Assembly: GCA_030605125.1 (NCBI GenBank)
Contig: JAUWBD010000019.1
Coordinates: 1-40,649, forward strand
DNA: 40,649 bases
From: Verrucomicrobiota bacterium
GTDB lineage: Bacteria > Verrucomicrobiota > Verrucomicrobiia > Opitutales > Opitutaceae
Reading direction: 5' to 3'
Numbering within the stretch: position 1 is the first letter of the stretch; each line of letters begins with the position of its first letter. The translations under genes were made by a program, and so were the position numbers. Positions 25,717-36,802 of the stretch are shown here, piece after piece. Below the pieces are notes generated by a model. It worked only from the letters and a program-made list of their open reading frames with translations. It was not told where the DNA came from and did no database searches.

Positions 25717-27609
25717 TCAGGCTTCCTCCAGTGTGGCGCGCACCATGATCCCGCCCTCCGCGCGGGGCGGAGTCCGCAGCGCAATTTCGATGCGCGTCAC
25801 CCCCGGCAGGGGGCTGCTCACGCGGGGGTCCTGCAAGGCCTCCGCCGACTCAAGCCGCACGCCGGCCAACGCGCTCGTGCCCCGCGCCTGAACAACGAGC
25901 CGCAGCCCCCGCCCGCCCTGCTCCAAGCGCAGCTCGCGCTCGCCCATCCCCAGCACCCGGGCCTCGGTCAACCACTGGAAAACCGTGCCGGTCTCGCGGT
26001 CCAAGGTCCGCCACCGGTCCGTGATCTCGAGCCCGCCCGAGGGATCGATCTCAAAACACCGCTCCGCCGCGTCCACCTGCCCCGCATACACCTCGTCCAA
26101 CCACACCCGCAGCACCCCGCGCCCGCCGTGCCGCTCGCCCGTCACCGACGCCCGGCCGTCCACCCGCTGCGGCGCTCCATCGAAGCGGAGGATGTTGTGC
26201 CCCTCCGCGCCCAGCCTGAAGACGCTCCAGCGCCGGCTGCCCTGCGAGCAGTCGAATATCTCCCCTTGGGTGAAGCCGCCCTCGCGCAACACCCGGTAGT
26301 CATCACGCACCGGATCGATCGCCCACCGCACCCCGCCCGCCTCCCACACGAAGCCGCCCACGTCCATGTGCCCGTGCGAGTCCCCGGCCCGCCCGCCTTT
26401 GGTCGCCAACCACACCGGCTCGCCCCGCGCCGTGGCGCCGCGCAGCACCGCGAGCGGCTGCGGCCCCCGCGCAAGCCAAAGCTCCGGCCCCTCGGCCCGC
26501 TCCGCCTCGGCCGTATCGGCCGCCTCCGGCGGCGGCGAAAAAACCGCGCCCGGCCGCCACCAGATCAAGGCGAGCGGAAGCTCGCGGGTGTCCTCGGGAT
26601 GGAATTCCTCCGCCGCGGCCAACAGGGCCCGCCACTCGCGCCGCGCCTGCTCCGCACGCCCCTTTGCGCGCGCCAGCCGCAGCACCGCCGCCCTCGGCGT
26701 GCGGACGGGGTGATTGTCGGCGAAATTGAAAAACCTCCCGCTCGGGCCGGTGATCCACTCCAGGTGGTCCGCGCTTTCGAGAAAGCCGGGAAAGTCGTCC
26801 GTGCCGAAACTTTCGCCCAAGGCCACACGCAATGCGTCCGCCAGCACCAGGTGGAAGGTCGTGCCGTAAGCCCAGTAGGTAGGGCCTTCCGGATACGCCC
26901 CGTCAGGCGCATAGGCCGCCGCCGCGCGGGGCAGCGCCGCGATGGCGCGGTTCACCACATGCGTCGCGAGGTCCGCGTCGTGCTCGGCGAAAGAGAGCGC
27001 CGCGCAAACCAAGGCGCCATGGCACACCTGGCTCCAGTTGTGCCCGGCGTTTATCCATCCGTCCCGCCCCTCGGCCGCCAGCGAGGGCGCGAAGGCCTCG
27101 TCGCGCACCTTCTCATAAAGCGCGCGGCGCTCCTCCTCCGGCAGCTCCGAGTGCAGCCAATCATGGGCCAGCGCCACCGCGAAGGCCGCCTCCGCCACGG
27201 TGAGAAACACCTCCGGCGGCCAGCGCACCTCCGCCAGTCCGCGCAGCTCCCGCCGGGCCGCCGCGAGGAAACGAGGCTCGGCGCACAGCCGATAGGCCGC
27301 CGCGCAGACCAGCACCACCCGCTGCGCCTCGCGCACCGCGGCCAGCATCAGGCGCGGGTCGGCGGGGAAACGCGTGGGCTCGGCCGCGCACAGAAGCTCC
27401 GCCCGTCTTGCCAAGGCGCCGCGGATATCCCGCGGCCCGTCGCTCGCGTCCGCCCCGCCGGAGGCCGCGCGCCACGCCGCCCAGTCTCCCGCCGTGGCGA
27501 GCACGCGCGGATGCGGGCATGGCGAGGCGAGGCGCGCCCGCGCCACCGGCCGCTCCAGCCGCGCCGGCCTCGCGGGGTCGCCCTGCGATGTGCCGCCGCC
27601 CGGTTTCAC
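25717..27609 (-). CDS. heparinase II/III-type polysaccharide lyase, no signal peptide
   Basis: 630 residues from a GTG at 27609, which overlaps the preceding stop (GTGA). The alpha-helical toroid includes INAGHNWSQVCHGA (N191, H197) and YAPDGAYPEGPTYWAYG (233-249, candidate catalytic tyrosine). The beta-sheet domain has GDSHGHMDVGGFVWEAGG (about 409-426, H412 and H414, metal or base). These match the heparinase II/III superfamily, which cleaves uronic-acid polysaccharides by beta-elimination. No signal peptide is visible at this start and no later methionine offers one, so the enzyme looks cytoplasmic, which is unusual for a lyase. Its substrate is unknown. It is co-transcribed with a pyruvyltransferase. 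Confidence 0.86.
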   Translation of the reverse strand: MKPGGGTSQGDPARPARLERPVARARLASPCPHPRVLATAGDWAAWRAASGGADASDGPRDIRGALARRAELLCAAEPTRFPADPRLMLAAVREAQRVVLVCAAAYRLCAEPRFLAAARRELRGLAEVRWPPEVFLTVAEAAFAVALAHDWLHSELPEEERRALYEKVRDEAFAPSLAAEGRDGWINAGHNWSQVCHGALVCAALSFAEHDADLATHVVNRAIAALPRAAAAYAPDGAYPEGPTYWAYGTTFHLVLADALRVALGESFGTDDFPGFLESADHLEWITGPSGRFFNFADNHPVRTPRAAVLRLARAKGRAEQARREWRALLAAAEEFHPEDTRELPLALIWWRPGAVFSPPPEAADTAEAERAEGPELWLARGPQPLAVLRGATARGEPVWLATKGGRAGDSHGHMDVGGFVWEAGGVRWAIDPVRDDYRVLREGGFTQGEIFDCSQGSRRWSVFRLGAEGHNILRFDGAPQRVDGRASVTGERHGGRGVLRVWLDEVYAGQVDAAERCFEIDPSGGLEITDRWRTLDRETGTVFQWLTEARVLGMGERELRLEQGGRGLRLVVQARGTSALAGVRLESAEALQDPRVSSPLPGVTRIEIALRTPPRAEGGIMVRATLEEA

Positions 27610-28868
27610 CTCGTCACGAGCCGCGACGCCGCCGCGGCGAGCAGGCGCTCGCGCACCTTCGCCATCGAGGCTTCCTGGGCCTGGCGCACCCGCCCACGCG
27701 CGGCCTCCGCCTTGGCCCGCGCGCCCGCCGGATCGGCCGCCAGCGCCCGCACCGCCGGCACCAGCCGCGCCACGTCCGCCTCCTGGTCAAAGTCGAACAA
27801 CCACTCCTCCATTCCGAAGTCCCGCCACATGTAGCCCTTCGAGCTTTGCTCGGCCCAGCGCACCACCAGAGCCGGCACGCCCATGCCCACGCACAGGATG
27901 GGGCTGTGCATCTCGCAACCGAAAAGACCCGCGCTGCGCGCGTAGATCGAGCGCGCCTCGTCCACCCACCAAGGGCGCTCCCGCCACACCACCCGGGGGC
28001 GCACGTCCTCCGGCAGACGATCCAGCAGCCACGTCTTCCCGATCGGGATCTGCGTGATGTCCTCGTGGCCGATCAGCACCTTCATGCCCGTCTCCCGCAC
28101 CACCGCGGTGATCGCCTCGCGCAGCGGGGCGTGGTCATGCTCGGCCATCCGCTCGTTGTAGGTGTGCTTCTCCGCGTCAAACGGCCGGTTCTTGTGCACG
28201 TGCTCCCACATCGGGGTCACCCGATGCTTGGGCAGACACACCAGGAACGAGCCGGGCCGCAGGTCGTGGTCGCGCAGGTAGGCCTCCGCGCGCGCATCAT
28301 CCGCGACGTCACAGGCGAAGGCCGCGTCAGGCGCCTGCTCCAGCGTTCGCGCCTTCACGCCCTCGCCGCGCAGCCGGCCGAGCGACACCGAATCACGCAG
28401 GAAAAGAAACGCCGCCTCGTCCAACGCCGCCCGCTCCGGCGTCTCATAGAGCCCGTAGGTCACGCCATACACCCCGAAGTCGCGCCCGCCCTCGCGGCGG
28501 AAAGCCATCGCATCCGCCCAGGCCAGGGTCGCCGGGCCGGAGCCATGCAGGAAAAAATCCGCCTCCGCCATCGCCGCCGCGAGCTCGGGCGTGGAGGCCC
28601 GCCCCGCCGCGTCGAGCTCGCCGCGCACGATACCCACCGCGGGGAAACGCTGGCGGATCATCGCCACCTCCTCCTCCGGCAGGTGGCGATACCAGGGCCA
28701 AAAGACGACCCGGGCCTCCGGCACGTGACGCTCGAGCAAGGCGAGAAGGCCGGGCGTGTGCGCGACATCCCCGATGTTCTCCACCTGCCAGCCGGATCGG
28801 AGCAGCACGCGGGGTCCGTCGCCGGAACCGACGGCGAACGGGGAGGCGCAGGATTGGGCGGTGACCAT
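27606..28868 (-). CDS. polysaccharide pyruvyltransferase family protein
   Basis: 420 residues from the ATG at 28868. The family adds pyruvate ketals to sugars of exopolysaccharides or cell-wall glycans using phosphoenolpyruvate. Visible: N-terminal VENIGDVAHTPGLLALLE (NxGD near residue 31), the HGSG motif at 108-111, FGVYGVTYGLYETPE, the C-terminal part with ARSAGLFGCEMHSPILCVGM, and VPALVVRWAEQSSKGYMW. It is the first gene of a two-gene operon with the heparinase-type lyase, so the pair may process one cell-surface or imported acidic glycan. No sugar transporter or glycosyltransferase lies beside it. Confidence 0.85.
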   Translation of the reverse strand: MVTAQSCASPFAVGSGDGPRVLLRSGWQVENIGDVAHTPGLLALLERHVPEARVVFWPWYRHLPEEEVAMIRQRFPAVGIVRGELDAAGRASTPELAAAMAEADFFLHGSGPATLAWADAMAFRREGGRDFGVYGVTYGLYETPERAALDEAAFLFLRDSVSLGRLRGEGVKARTLEQAPDAAFACDVADDARAEAYLRDHDLRPGSFLVCLPKHRVTPMWEHVHKNRPFDAEKHTYNERMAEHDHAPLREAITAVVRETGMKVLIGHEDITQIPIGKTWLLDRLPEDVRPRVVWRERPWWVDEARSIYARSAGLFGCEMHSPILCVGMGVPALVVRWAEQSSKGYMWRDFGMEEWLFDFDQEADVARLVPAVRALAADPAGARAKAEAARGRVRQAQEASMAKVRERLLAAAASRLVTR

Positions 28869-28905
28869 GGCGAATAGCTCACGGATTTTGGCACGCCCCC
28901 TCAAT

Positions 28906-28929
28906 CCACCCGGTGGTTTATAGATAAAC
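28906..28929. promoter_or_regulatory. two adjoining dyads in a divergent promoter gap
   Basis: CCACC-C-GGTGG (28906-28916) runs directly into GTTTAT-AG-ATAAAC (28916-28929). They sit in the 163-bp gap between the pyruvyltransferase and comEC genes, the only AT-rich part of that gap. A shared regulator or promoter is inferred. The rest of the gap shows nothing clear. Confidence 0.4.
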
Positions 28930-29031
28930 AACGCGCGAGCCCGATGTCTGCGCCCACGCCACGTTATCGGCAGATCCACCATATCCCGAGAGGTTTGCGC
29001 TTGAGCCGCCCGCGCCCGTCTTCGCCAAATC

Positions 29032-30696
29032 GTGCGTTTGACACCGCGCAGCCTCACCCACCGAGCCCCCTTGCTCGGCCTAGTCGTCGCCTGGGCCGGC
29101 GGAGCCACCGCGGTCCACCTCGGCCTGCTCGCCTGGCCGTCGGCGGCCTGGGCCGGGCTGGCGCTGGGCGGACTCGCGCTGGCGGCCTTCGCGGTCATCC
29201 GCCCCCGCCGCTTCGCCACCGTCCTTTTCGCGCTCGGCCTCTTCCTCGCGCTCGCCGCCGCCGGCGCGCTCCGCACCGCCGACGAGCGCGCCCGCCTGCA
29301 TGATTGGGACGCCCTGGAGCTGCCGCCGCGCGAGGCCCGGCTCGGGCTGCGCGTCGAGCGCGTCTTCGCCTCCCGCGATCCCGGCCGCGCCTCGGGCCTG
29401 GCCCGCGTCGTGGACACCGACCCGCATCTGCGCGACCTCGTCGGGCAGCGTATTCAATTTTTCGTTACCTGGCCCGCCGATGGCGAGGCGCTTCTCCGCG
29501 GCGCCGGGTTCCGCGCCCGGGGCCTGCTCGCCCCCCTGCCTTTCGCCCCGCCCCCCGGCGGCTTTGATCGCTACCTGGCCGACGAAGGCGCGAACTTCAC
29601 CTTCACCCGCGCCCGCCTCGAGGAGCCGCCCCGCGCCGCCGGCCCCTGGGCCCGTTTCCGCGGCGCGGCGGCCGGCCGCTTCGAGTCAATCCTGCGCCGA
29701 GGCCTCGACGCGCAACCTCATCTCGCGGACCTCCACGTGGCCATGCTGCTCGGCCGCAAGGACGCCCTCGCGCGGGAGCAGCGCGACTGGTTCATCCGCA
29801 GCGGCACCATGCACCTCTTCGCCATCAGCGGCCTCCACGTGGCGGCCATCGCGGTGGCCTTCCACACCCTGCTCCTGCTCGCCCGCGTGCCGTCCCGCCC
29901 GCGCTTCTTCGCCGCCACCGCGCTGCTCTGGCTCTACGTCGAGATCACGGGCGGGCAGCCCTCCGCCGTGCGCGCCTTTTGGATGATCACCTGCCTCCTC
30001 GGCGCCCGCCAGCTGCGCGCCCCGACCAACAGCCTCTCCGCCCTCGCCATCTCCGCCCTCGGAGTCCTCGTCGTTTCTCCGCACCAGCTCTTTGGCGCCG
30101 GCTTCCAGATGAGCTACGGCATCGTCGCGGCGTTGCTCCTTTACGGGGTGCCCTTGCAGGAAAAATGGCAGGCGGCCTGGCAGCCTTGGGGCAATCTCCC
30201 GCCGGCGTCGCGGGACTGGCGCCACCACGCGTGGGAGGACGGCGTGCGCTTCGGCCTCGCCGCCCTCGCGCTCGGCCTCGCCGCCACGCTCGTGAGCACG
30301 CCCGCCACGGTCGGCTTCTTCGGCGTGTTCACGCCCGGCGGCTTCTTCGTCAATCTCCTCCTCGTGCCCGCCGCCTCGCTGGTGATCTTCTCCGGCGTGG
30401 CCTCGCTGCTCGCCGGCCTGCTGGGCCTTGGCGCGGCCTCCGTGCTCTTCAACCACTCCGCCGCCCTCGTGCTCTCGCTGATGGAAAGCGCCGTCGTCGC
30501 CGCCCTGCGCGTGCCCGGCGCCTCATGGACGGCGCAGTTTGCCCCGCCTTGGCTGGCCGCGGCCGCCGGCGCCGCCCTGCTGGCCCTGCTCGCGCTCGGC
30601 TACATCCGCCGTTGGCCGCTGCGCCCCGCGGGCGTGGTCGCACCCTACCTGGCGCTCGCCGCGCTCGTCGCCCTCGGCGTCACCTTCGCGCCCTGA
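29032..30696 (+). CDS. comEC: ComEC/Rec2 DNA-uptake channel without nuclease domain
   Basis: 554 residues, GTG start at 29032 (VRLTPRSLTHRAP). N-terminal helices (PLLGLVVAWAGGATAVHLGL) are followed by an OB-like DUF4131 region. The Competence domain has HLADLHVAMLLGRKDAL, FIRSGTMHLFAISGLHVAAI (the signature SGxHxxAI), EITGGQPSAVRAFWMITCLL, SPHQLFGAGFQMSYGIVAAL and TPATVGFFGVFTPGG. ComEC moves single-stranded DNA across the inner membrane in natural transformation. The usual C-terminal metallo-beta-lactamase-like domain is missing: the protein ends about 200 residues short after the last helices. Many ComEC homologues naturally lack that domain, so this need not mean loss of function. Confidence 0.92.
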   Translation: MRLTPRSLTHRAPLLGLVVAWAGGATAVHLGLLAWPSAAWAGLALGGLALAAFAVIRPRRFATVLFALGLFLALAAAGALRTADERARLHDWDALELPPREARLGLRVERVFASRDPGRASGLARVVDTDPHLRDLVGQRIQFFVTWPADGEALLRGAGFRARGLLAPLPFAPPPGGFDRYLADEGANFTFTRARLEEPPRAAGPWARFRGAAAGRFESILRRGLDAQPHLADLHVAMLLGRKDALAREQRDWFIRSGTMHLFAISGLHVAAIAVAFHTLLLLARVPSRPRFFAATALLWLYVEITGGQPSAVRAFWMITCLLGARQLRAPTNSLSALAISALGVLVVSPHQLFGAGFQMSYGIVAALLLYGVPLQEKWQAAWQPWGNLPPASRDWRHHAWEDGVRFGLAALALGLAATLVSTPATVGFFGVFTPGGFFVNLLLVPAASLVIFSGVASLLAGLLGLGAASVLFNHSAALVLSLMESAVVAALRVPGASWTAQFAPPWLAAAAGAALLALLALGYIRRWPLRPAGVVAPYLALAALVALGVTFAP

Positions 30697-30716
30697 CGCC
30701 GGGTTTGTTTGCCAGC

Positions 30717-30785
30717 TTTGTTGCACACTTTTTATACGATAAATACCCCTGCAACTCTCACGGTTCCTTTATTTGTTGCACACTT
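30717..30785. promoter_or_regulatory. direct repeats upstream of the LacI-type regulator
   Basis: TTTGTTGCACACTT occurs twice exactly (30717-30730 and 30772-30785), 55 bases apart, about five helical turns. An inverted half-site TGCAAC sits between them (30750-30755), and a partial copy TTGCACTTTT lies at 30790-30799. The surrounding DNA is AT-rich (TTTATACGATAAAT at 30731-30745) and probably contains the promoter. Binding by the adjacent LacI protein is inferred. Confidence 0.55.
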
Positions 30786-30843
30786 ACTCTTGCACTTTTC
30801 TGGGAGCCATGCCGTCTTCCCCGGCATCGCCCACGAGAGCCCC

Positions 30844-31890
30844 ATGCGCGCGCCCAGCCAGACTCTGCTTGCCCGTAAGCTCCGGCTTTCGCGCGCCACC
30901 GTCTCCCGGGCCCTGGCCAACCACCCCGCGCTGAGCGCCGACACCCGCGCACGGGTGCAATCTCTCGCCGCCGAGCTCGGCTACCGCGGCACGCCCGCCC
31001 GTTCCGTGCGCCGCGCCGCCGACGCCCCGCCGCTCAAGCTGGGCGTGCTCATCGGCACGCCCCTCGTCCCGGCCGACCAGATCACGCTGCCGCAGATCCT
31101 CGAGGGCATCCGCGGCCGCGCCCACATGGACCGCGCCGCGGTGGACATCCTGCCCTTCGCGCCCGAGGAGACCGCCCCGCTCGCCGGCCGCCGCCGCCTC
31201 TTCGGCCACATCCGGGCCGAAGGCTGGCGCGGCGCCATCCTCCTCTACCCTTTTCCGGAGGCGACCGTCTCCATGCTCGCCGAGAAGCTCTCGGTCGTCT
31301 CGGTGCTCCACGAATGCGCCGACGAACGTATCGACACCATCGATACCGATCACGGCGGCGTGCGCCAGCTCGTGGCGCGGCTCGTCGCGCTCGGCCACCG
31401 CAAGATCGGCTTCGCCACCTGGCGCTACCCGGCCGGCGGCCTCTGGGCCTCGCGCCGCTTCGCCGCCTTCGCCGAGGCGATGTTTCAACACGGCCTGCCG
31501 CTCGACCCCGGGCATGTGGTGAACCTCGGCCCCGCCTCCGCCGCCGCGGCCGATCCCGCCGCCCTCGCCGAGCTTGTGGCGCGCCGCATCCGCAAGGAGC
31601 GCGTCACCGCCTGGGTCTGCGCCGCCGACCACCAAGCCTACCAGCTCATGGCCGACCTGCGCGAACACGGCCTGCGCGCCCCCGCCGACTACTCCGTGAC
31701 CGGCTTTGACGGCCAGGAAGCCCCTCCGGGCCTGCCTCGCCTCACCAGCCTTGCCGTGCCCAACGCCGACCTCGGCGCCTCCGCCGTCGCCCGCCTCGTC
31801 GGCCGCCTCCTCCAGCCCTCCTCCCCGCGCCGCGTGACCCTCGTCATGCCCGCCTTGGTCGAAGGAGAAACCACCGCCCCGCCCACCTAG
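30844..31890 (+). CDS. LacI-family transcription regulator, possible xylose regulator
   Basis: 348 residues from the ATG at 30844. A DNA-binding helix-turn-helix and hinge ([38 protein letters not shown]) precede a periplasmic-binding-like sensor ([73 protein letters not shown]). The ligand is not readable, but the next gene is xylA, so xylose or a derivative is plausible. The upstream frame to 30709 is not used: it would translate the repeat-bearing promoter region. The regulator probably acts on the direct repeats at 30717-30785 and may also control xylA 103 bases downstream. Confidence 0.88.
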   Translation: MRAPSQTLLARKLRLSRATVSRALANHPALSADTRARVQSLAAELGYRGTPARSVRRAADAPPLKLGVLIGTPLVPADQITLPQILEGIRGRAHMDRAAVDILPFAPEETAPLAGRRRLFGHIRAEGWRGAILLYPFPEATVSMLAEKLSVVSVLHECADERIDTIDTDHGGVRQLVARLVALGHRKIGFATWRYPAGGLWASRRFAAFAEAMFQHGLPLDPGHVVNLGPASAAAADPAALAELVARRIRKERVTAWVCAADHQAYQLMADLREHGLRAPADYSVTGFDGQEAPPGLPRLTSLAVPNADLGASAVARLVGRLLQPSSPRRVTLVMPALVEGETTAPPT

Positions 31891-31906
31891 CCACCCCGCC
31901 CGCGCG

Positions 31907-31935
31907 ACATTGGTCATTGGACATTGGTCATTCGG
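31907..31935 (+). repeat. TTGGTCA heptamer array upstream of xylA
   Basis: Three tandem TTGGTCA/TTGGACA heptamers follow the lacI stop by 16 bases and precede the xylA ATG by 58 bases. The flank TTCGGCGC after the array is identical to that after the right arm in nasA (1147-1154). The array is open in the xylA frame, giving a false extension. Confidence 0.85.
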
Positions 31936-31993
31936 CGCCCGCGCTCCGCCCCGCTCCCCTCTCCCCATCCCACAAACCAAAACCTCCGTCACC

Positions 31994-33340
31994 ATGCCGA
32001 AAGCCAAAGCCCAAAAATCCGCCGAGCACTTCGCCGGCATCTCCAAGATCGCCTACGAAGGCCCGCAGAGCACCAACCCGCTCGCGTTCAAACACTACAA
32101 CGCCGACGAAAAAGTCGGCGGCAAGACGATGGCCGAGCACCTGCGCTTCTCCATCGCCTACTGGCACGCCTTCCGCGGCGCCGGCTCCGATCCCTTCGGC
32201 CCCGGCACCATCGTGCGCAAGTGGGAGTCCTCCTCCAAGGACCCCGTCTCCGTCGCCAAGGTGCGCATGGATGCCGCCTTCGAATTCTACCAAAAGATCG
32301 GCGCGCCCTTCTGGTGTTTCCACGACCGCGACATCGCCCCCGAGGGCGCCACGCTCGCCCAGTCCAACAAGAATCTCGACGCCATCGTCGCCCACGCCAA
32401 GCAGCTCCAGAAGGCCACCGGCGTGAAGCTCCTCTGGGGCACCGCCAACCTCTTCAGCAACCCGCGCTACATGTGCGGCGCCTCCACCAACCCCGACGCC
32501 CACGTCTTCGCCTACGCCGCCGCGCAGGTGAAGAAGGCCCTCGAGGTCACGCAGGAGCTCGGCGGCGAGAACTACGTCTTCTGGGGCGGCCGCGAAGGCT
32601 ACGAGACCCTCCTCAACACCGACCTCAAGCGCGAGCAGGACCACCTCGCCGCCTTCCTCGGCATGGCTGTAGATTACGCCAAGAAGATCGGCTTCAAGGG
32701 CCAGTTCCTCATCGAGCCCAAGCCGAAGGAGCCCACCAAGCACCAATACGACTTCGACTGCGCCACCTGCATCGGCTTCCTGCGCAGCTACGGCCTGCAC
32801 AAGCATTTCAAGTTCAACATCGAGACCAACCACGCCACCCTCGCCGGCCACACCTTCCAGCACGAGATCGAGGTCGCGGGCTCGGCCGGCATGCTCGGCT
32901 CGATCGACGCCAACACGGGCGACCTCCTCCTCGGCTGGGACACCGACCAGTTCAACACCGACGTGAAAGAGCTCACCCTCGCGATGATGAGCATCCTCAA
33001 GTTCGGCGGCCTCGGCAGCGGCGGCTTCAACTTCGACGCCAAGCTGCGCCGTCCCTCCATCGACCTCGCCGACCTCTTCCACGCCCACATCGGCGGCATG
33101 GACGCCTACGCGCACGCCCTCAAGCTCGCCCACCGCATCAACAGCGAGGGCGTGTTCTCCAAGAAGGTCGCCGCCCGCTACGCGTCCTACGATTCCGGAT
33201 ACGGCCGCGACATCGAAAAGGGCAAGGCGAGCTTCGAGAGCCTCGAGAAGCTCGTCCTCGGCCAGCTCGGCGAACCGACGCCGGTGAGCGGCAAGCAGGA
33301 GTATCTCGAAAACCTGCTCAACACCGAGCTCTTCCGCTGA
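31994..33340 (+). CDS. xylA: xylose isomerase
   Basis: 448 residues from the ATG at 31994. It interconverts xylose and xylulose in the cytoplasm, with two divalent metals. Catalytic and metal motifs are [13 protein letters not shown] (H110, D113), [35 protein letters not shown] and [20 protein letters not shown]. The length fits the class II enzyme (about 440). The KxNHA-type histidine and glutamate ligands are intact. It stands alone after the LacI gene; no xylulokinase or xylose transporter follows, so pathway partners lie elsewhere. A strong terminator follows at 33369. Confidence 0.97.
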   Translation: MPKAKAQKSAEHFAGISKIAYEGPQSTNPLAFKHYNADEKVGGKTMAEHLRFSIAYWHAFRGAGSDPFGPGTIVRKWESSSKDPVSVAKVRMDAAFEFYQKIGAPFWCFHDRDIAPEGATLAQSNKNLDAIVAHAKQLQKATGVKLLWGTANLFSNPRYMCGASTNPDAHVFAYAAAQVKKALEVTQELGGENYVFWGGREGYETLLNTDLKREQDHLAAFLGMAVDYAKKIGFKGQFLIEPKPKEPTKHQYDFDCATCIGFLRSYGLHKHFKFNIETNHATLAGHTFQHEIEVAGSAGMLGSIDANTGDLLLGWDTDQFNTDVKELTLAMMSILKFGGLGSGGFNFDAKLRRPSIDLADLFHAHIGGMDAYAHALKLAHRINSEGVFSKKVAARYASYDSGYGRDIEKGKASFESLEKLVLGQLGEPTPVSGKQEYLENLLNTELFR

Positions 33341-33368
33341 GCCGCTCCCGAGCGCGCTCGTCCCCCGC

Positions 33369-33408
33369 CGCCCGGCCCGCGTCCCCCGCGCGCCGGGCGT
33401 TTTATTTT
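33369..33408 (+). terminator. intrinsic terminator after xylA
   Basis: A 7-bp stem (CGCCCGG 33369-33375 with CCGGGCG 33393-33399), with inner CGCG pairs possible, is followed by TTTTATTTT (33400-33408). It begins 29 bases after the xylA stop. Confidence 0.75.
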
Positions 33409-33472
33409 GGAGTGCGGAGCCTCGGCCCGCCGCCCCCGTCCGCGCCCGCTAACTAACCGCAGTTTCGATCCG

Positions 33473-33716
33473 ACCACGGATGGCACGGATTGCCACGGAT
33501 CAAACCAGATACGAACTAAGCGAACCTGGTAAACGGCTCACCCTGCGGGTGGGCTCCCGTTTTGTCCCAAGCTTCTGTCATCCGTGAGCATCCGCGCAAT
33601 CCGTGGTTCCAACCGCGAATTTAGGATCAATCAGACTTTTAGCCGCAGATTACGCAGATGGAGCGGATAAACCAGGATTTTGATTTATCCGCAGAATCCG
33701 CGAAATCCGCGGTTAA
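33473..33716. repeat. nested inverted-repeat block filling a gene-free gap
   Basis: The gap 33409-33762 has no gene. It holds two inverted-repeat pairs. Arms 33473-33500 and 33580-33607 match at 23 of 28 positions; each is three tandem ACGGAT-type 9-mers. Arms 33639-33671 and 33684-33716 match at 26 of 33 and are built from CCGCAGAT/CCGCGGAT units, with a 12-base loop. A small hairpin CACCC-TGC-GGGTG lies between the pairs. The pattern resembles dispersed repeats of PVC bacteria, although no transposase or terminal duplication is seen. The last 46 bases before aspS show nothing else. Confidence 0.75.
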
Positions 33717-33762
33717 AAAAGAGACGACCGCAGGGGTCAGATCTCAGCGGGCAACACCGCTC

Positions 33763-35577
<1,815 letters not shown>

Positions 35578-35751
35578 GGCGATTATGCGGGAGGGAGGAT
35601 CGAAAAACGTAAACGCCCAGCAAAGCCCGCCGCTCGCCCGCCGAGCAACTGGAATTTGGGCCGGAACCAAGGGTATTCGACCCTTGCCGGCATTAGCACC
35701 CGACGCTGCGTTTGTGCGCTGAGCCGCACGCTGTCGGCGTCATCCAACCAC

Positions 35752-36777
35752 ATGAAATCCCTGCTTCTTGCCTGTCTGGTCCTCCCCCTTGCCCTGACCG
35801 CCGCCACCTTTCGGGTGAACAACACGCCGGGCACATCCGCCGACTTTACCAGCATCAACGCCGCCATCTCCGCCGCATCCGACGGCGACACGATCCTCGT
35901 CGAAGGCTCCGTCTCCGCCTACGCGGCCTTCACTCTCAGCAACAAGCGGCTCAACATCATCGGGCCCGGCTACGGGCTAAACGCCAATCTCGGCACCCCC
36001 GCCAACAAGCAGGGCGCCGCGATTATGAATGGAACGAGCGTCGTGCAAACCACGGGCGGCCCCGGGGGCACCGCAAATGGCACGCTCATCATGGGCCTGG
36101 AGTTCGTGACCGGACTGACCATCCAAGGCGCCAGCAACGTCACGATCGCCCGCTGCTATTTCAACACGAACAACAACGCGAACATCCAGGTCAACGGGCC
36201 CAACAACCGCATCAGCCAGTGCTTCTTCGCCGGCACCAGCCAGCCGATCCTCCTCGGGTCTGGCGCGTCCGGCACCACAATCGAAAACTGCCTCTTCCCG
36301 CAGATCTCGGTCTCTACGTCCGCCGGCAGCCCTCTCTCGGTCATCTACTTTCGCAACAACCTTTCCGCCGGCTTGAGCGAATCTTCCTCCACCCCTGCGG
36401 TCGTGGAAAACAACATCTTCATCGGAGCCGTCACGCCCCAGGCCAACAGCAGCTACCGCAACAACCTCGCTTCCGGCTTTTTTGCTTCCCCCTCCAACGG
36501 CTCGGGCAACGTGGGCGGGGTAAATCTGAGCGGCGTGATGCCGGCCTTCTCCAGCTCCGGTGCGAGCTTCGACGGCAGGTATCTACTCCACACCACCGCC
36601 AACGCGGCGACCAACGCCGGCACCGACGGCACACACATCGGCCCCTTTGGCGGCGCCAATCCCTACATCCTTTCCGGAATCCCTCCCCTGCCCACCATCG
36701 ATGAGTTGTCCGTCCCGCAGTTCGCCTCGCCGGGCTCGCCGCTCATCATCCGCGTGAAGGTCAGCGAGCGTCCCTGA
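35752..36777 (+). CDS. secreted right-handed beta-helix protein
   Basis: 341 residues. A signal peptide (MKSLLLACLVLPLALTAA) is followed by FTSINAAISAASDGDTILVE, the usual start of a parallel beta-helix. Repeating short strands follow (LNIIGPGYGL, LTIQGASNVTIARCYFNTNN, NIQVNGPNNRISQCFFAGTS, TTIENCLFPQISV). Such folds occur in pectin lyase-like enzymes and adhesins; no catalytic residues are recognisable. The C-terminus is a short VPQFASPGSPLIIRVKV tail. Local base use is less GC-rich than the neighbours, in keeping with the Asn/Ser-rich product. It is 25 bases upstream of the next secreted protein gene, probably one operon. The 174-base gap to divergent aspS shows no clear promoter. Confidence 0.82.
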   Translation: MKSLLLACLVLPLALTAATFRVNNTPGTSADFTSINAAISAASDGDTILVEGSVSAYAAFTLSNKRLNIIGPGYGLNANLGTPANKQGAAIMNGTSVVQTTGGPGGTANGTLIMGLEFVTGLTIQGASNVTIARCYFNTNNNANIQVNGPNNRISQCFFAGTSQPILLGSGASGTTIENCLFPQISVSTSAGSPLSVIYFRNNLSAGLSESSSTPAVVENNIFIGAVTPQANSSYRNNLASGFFASPSNGSGNVGGVNLSGVMPAFSSSGASFDGRYLLHTTANAATNAGTDGTHIGPFGGANPYILSGIPPLPTIDELSVPQFASPGSPLIIRVKVSERP

Positions 36778-36802
36778 GGCCGAGCCCCGCGCCCGCCCGC
36801 CC

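Noticed and set aside
31910-31993. Longer N-terminus for xylose isomerase
   Set aside because: It begins in the heptamer array and has no family similarity; ATG at 31994 fits.
33473-33716. CRISPR array
   Set aside because: Repeats are short, imperfect and inverted, without regular spacers, and no cas genes are present.
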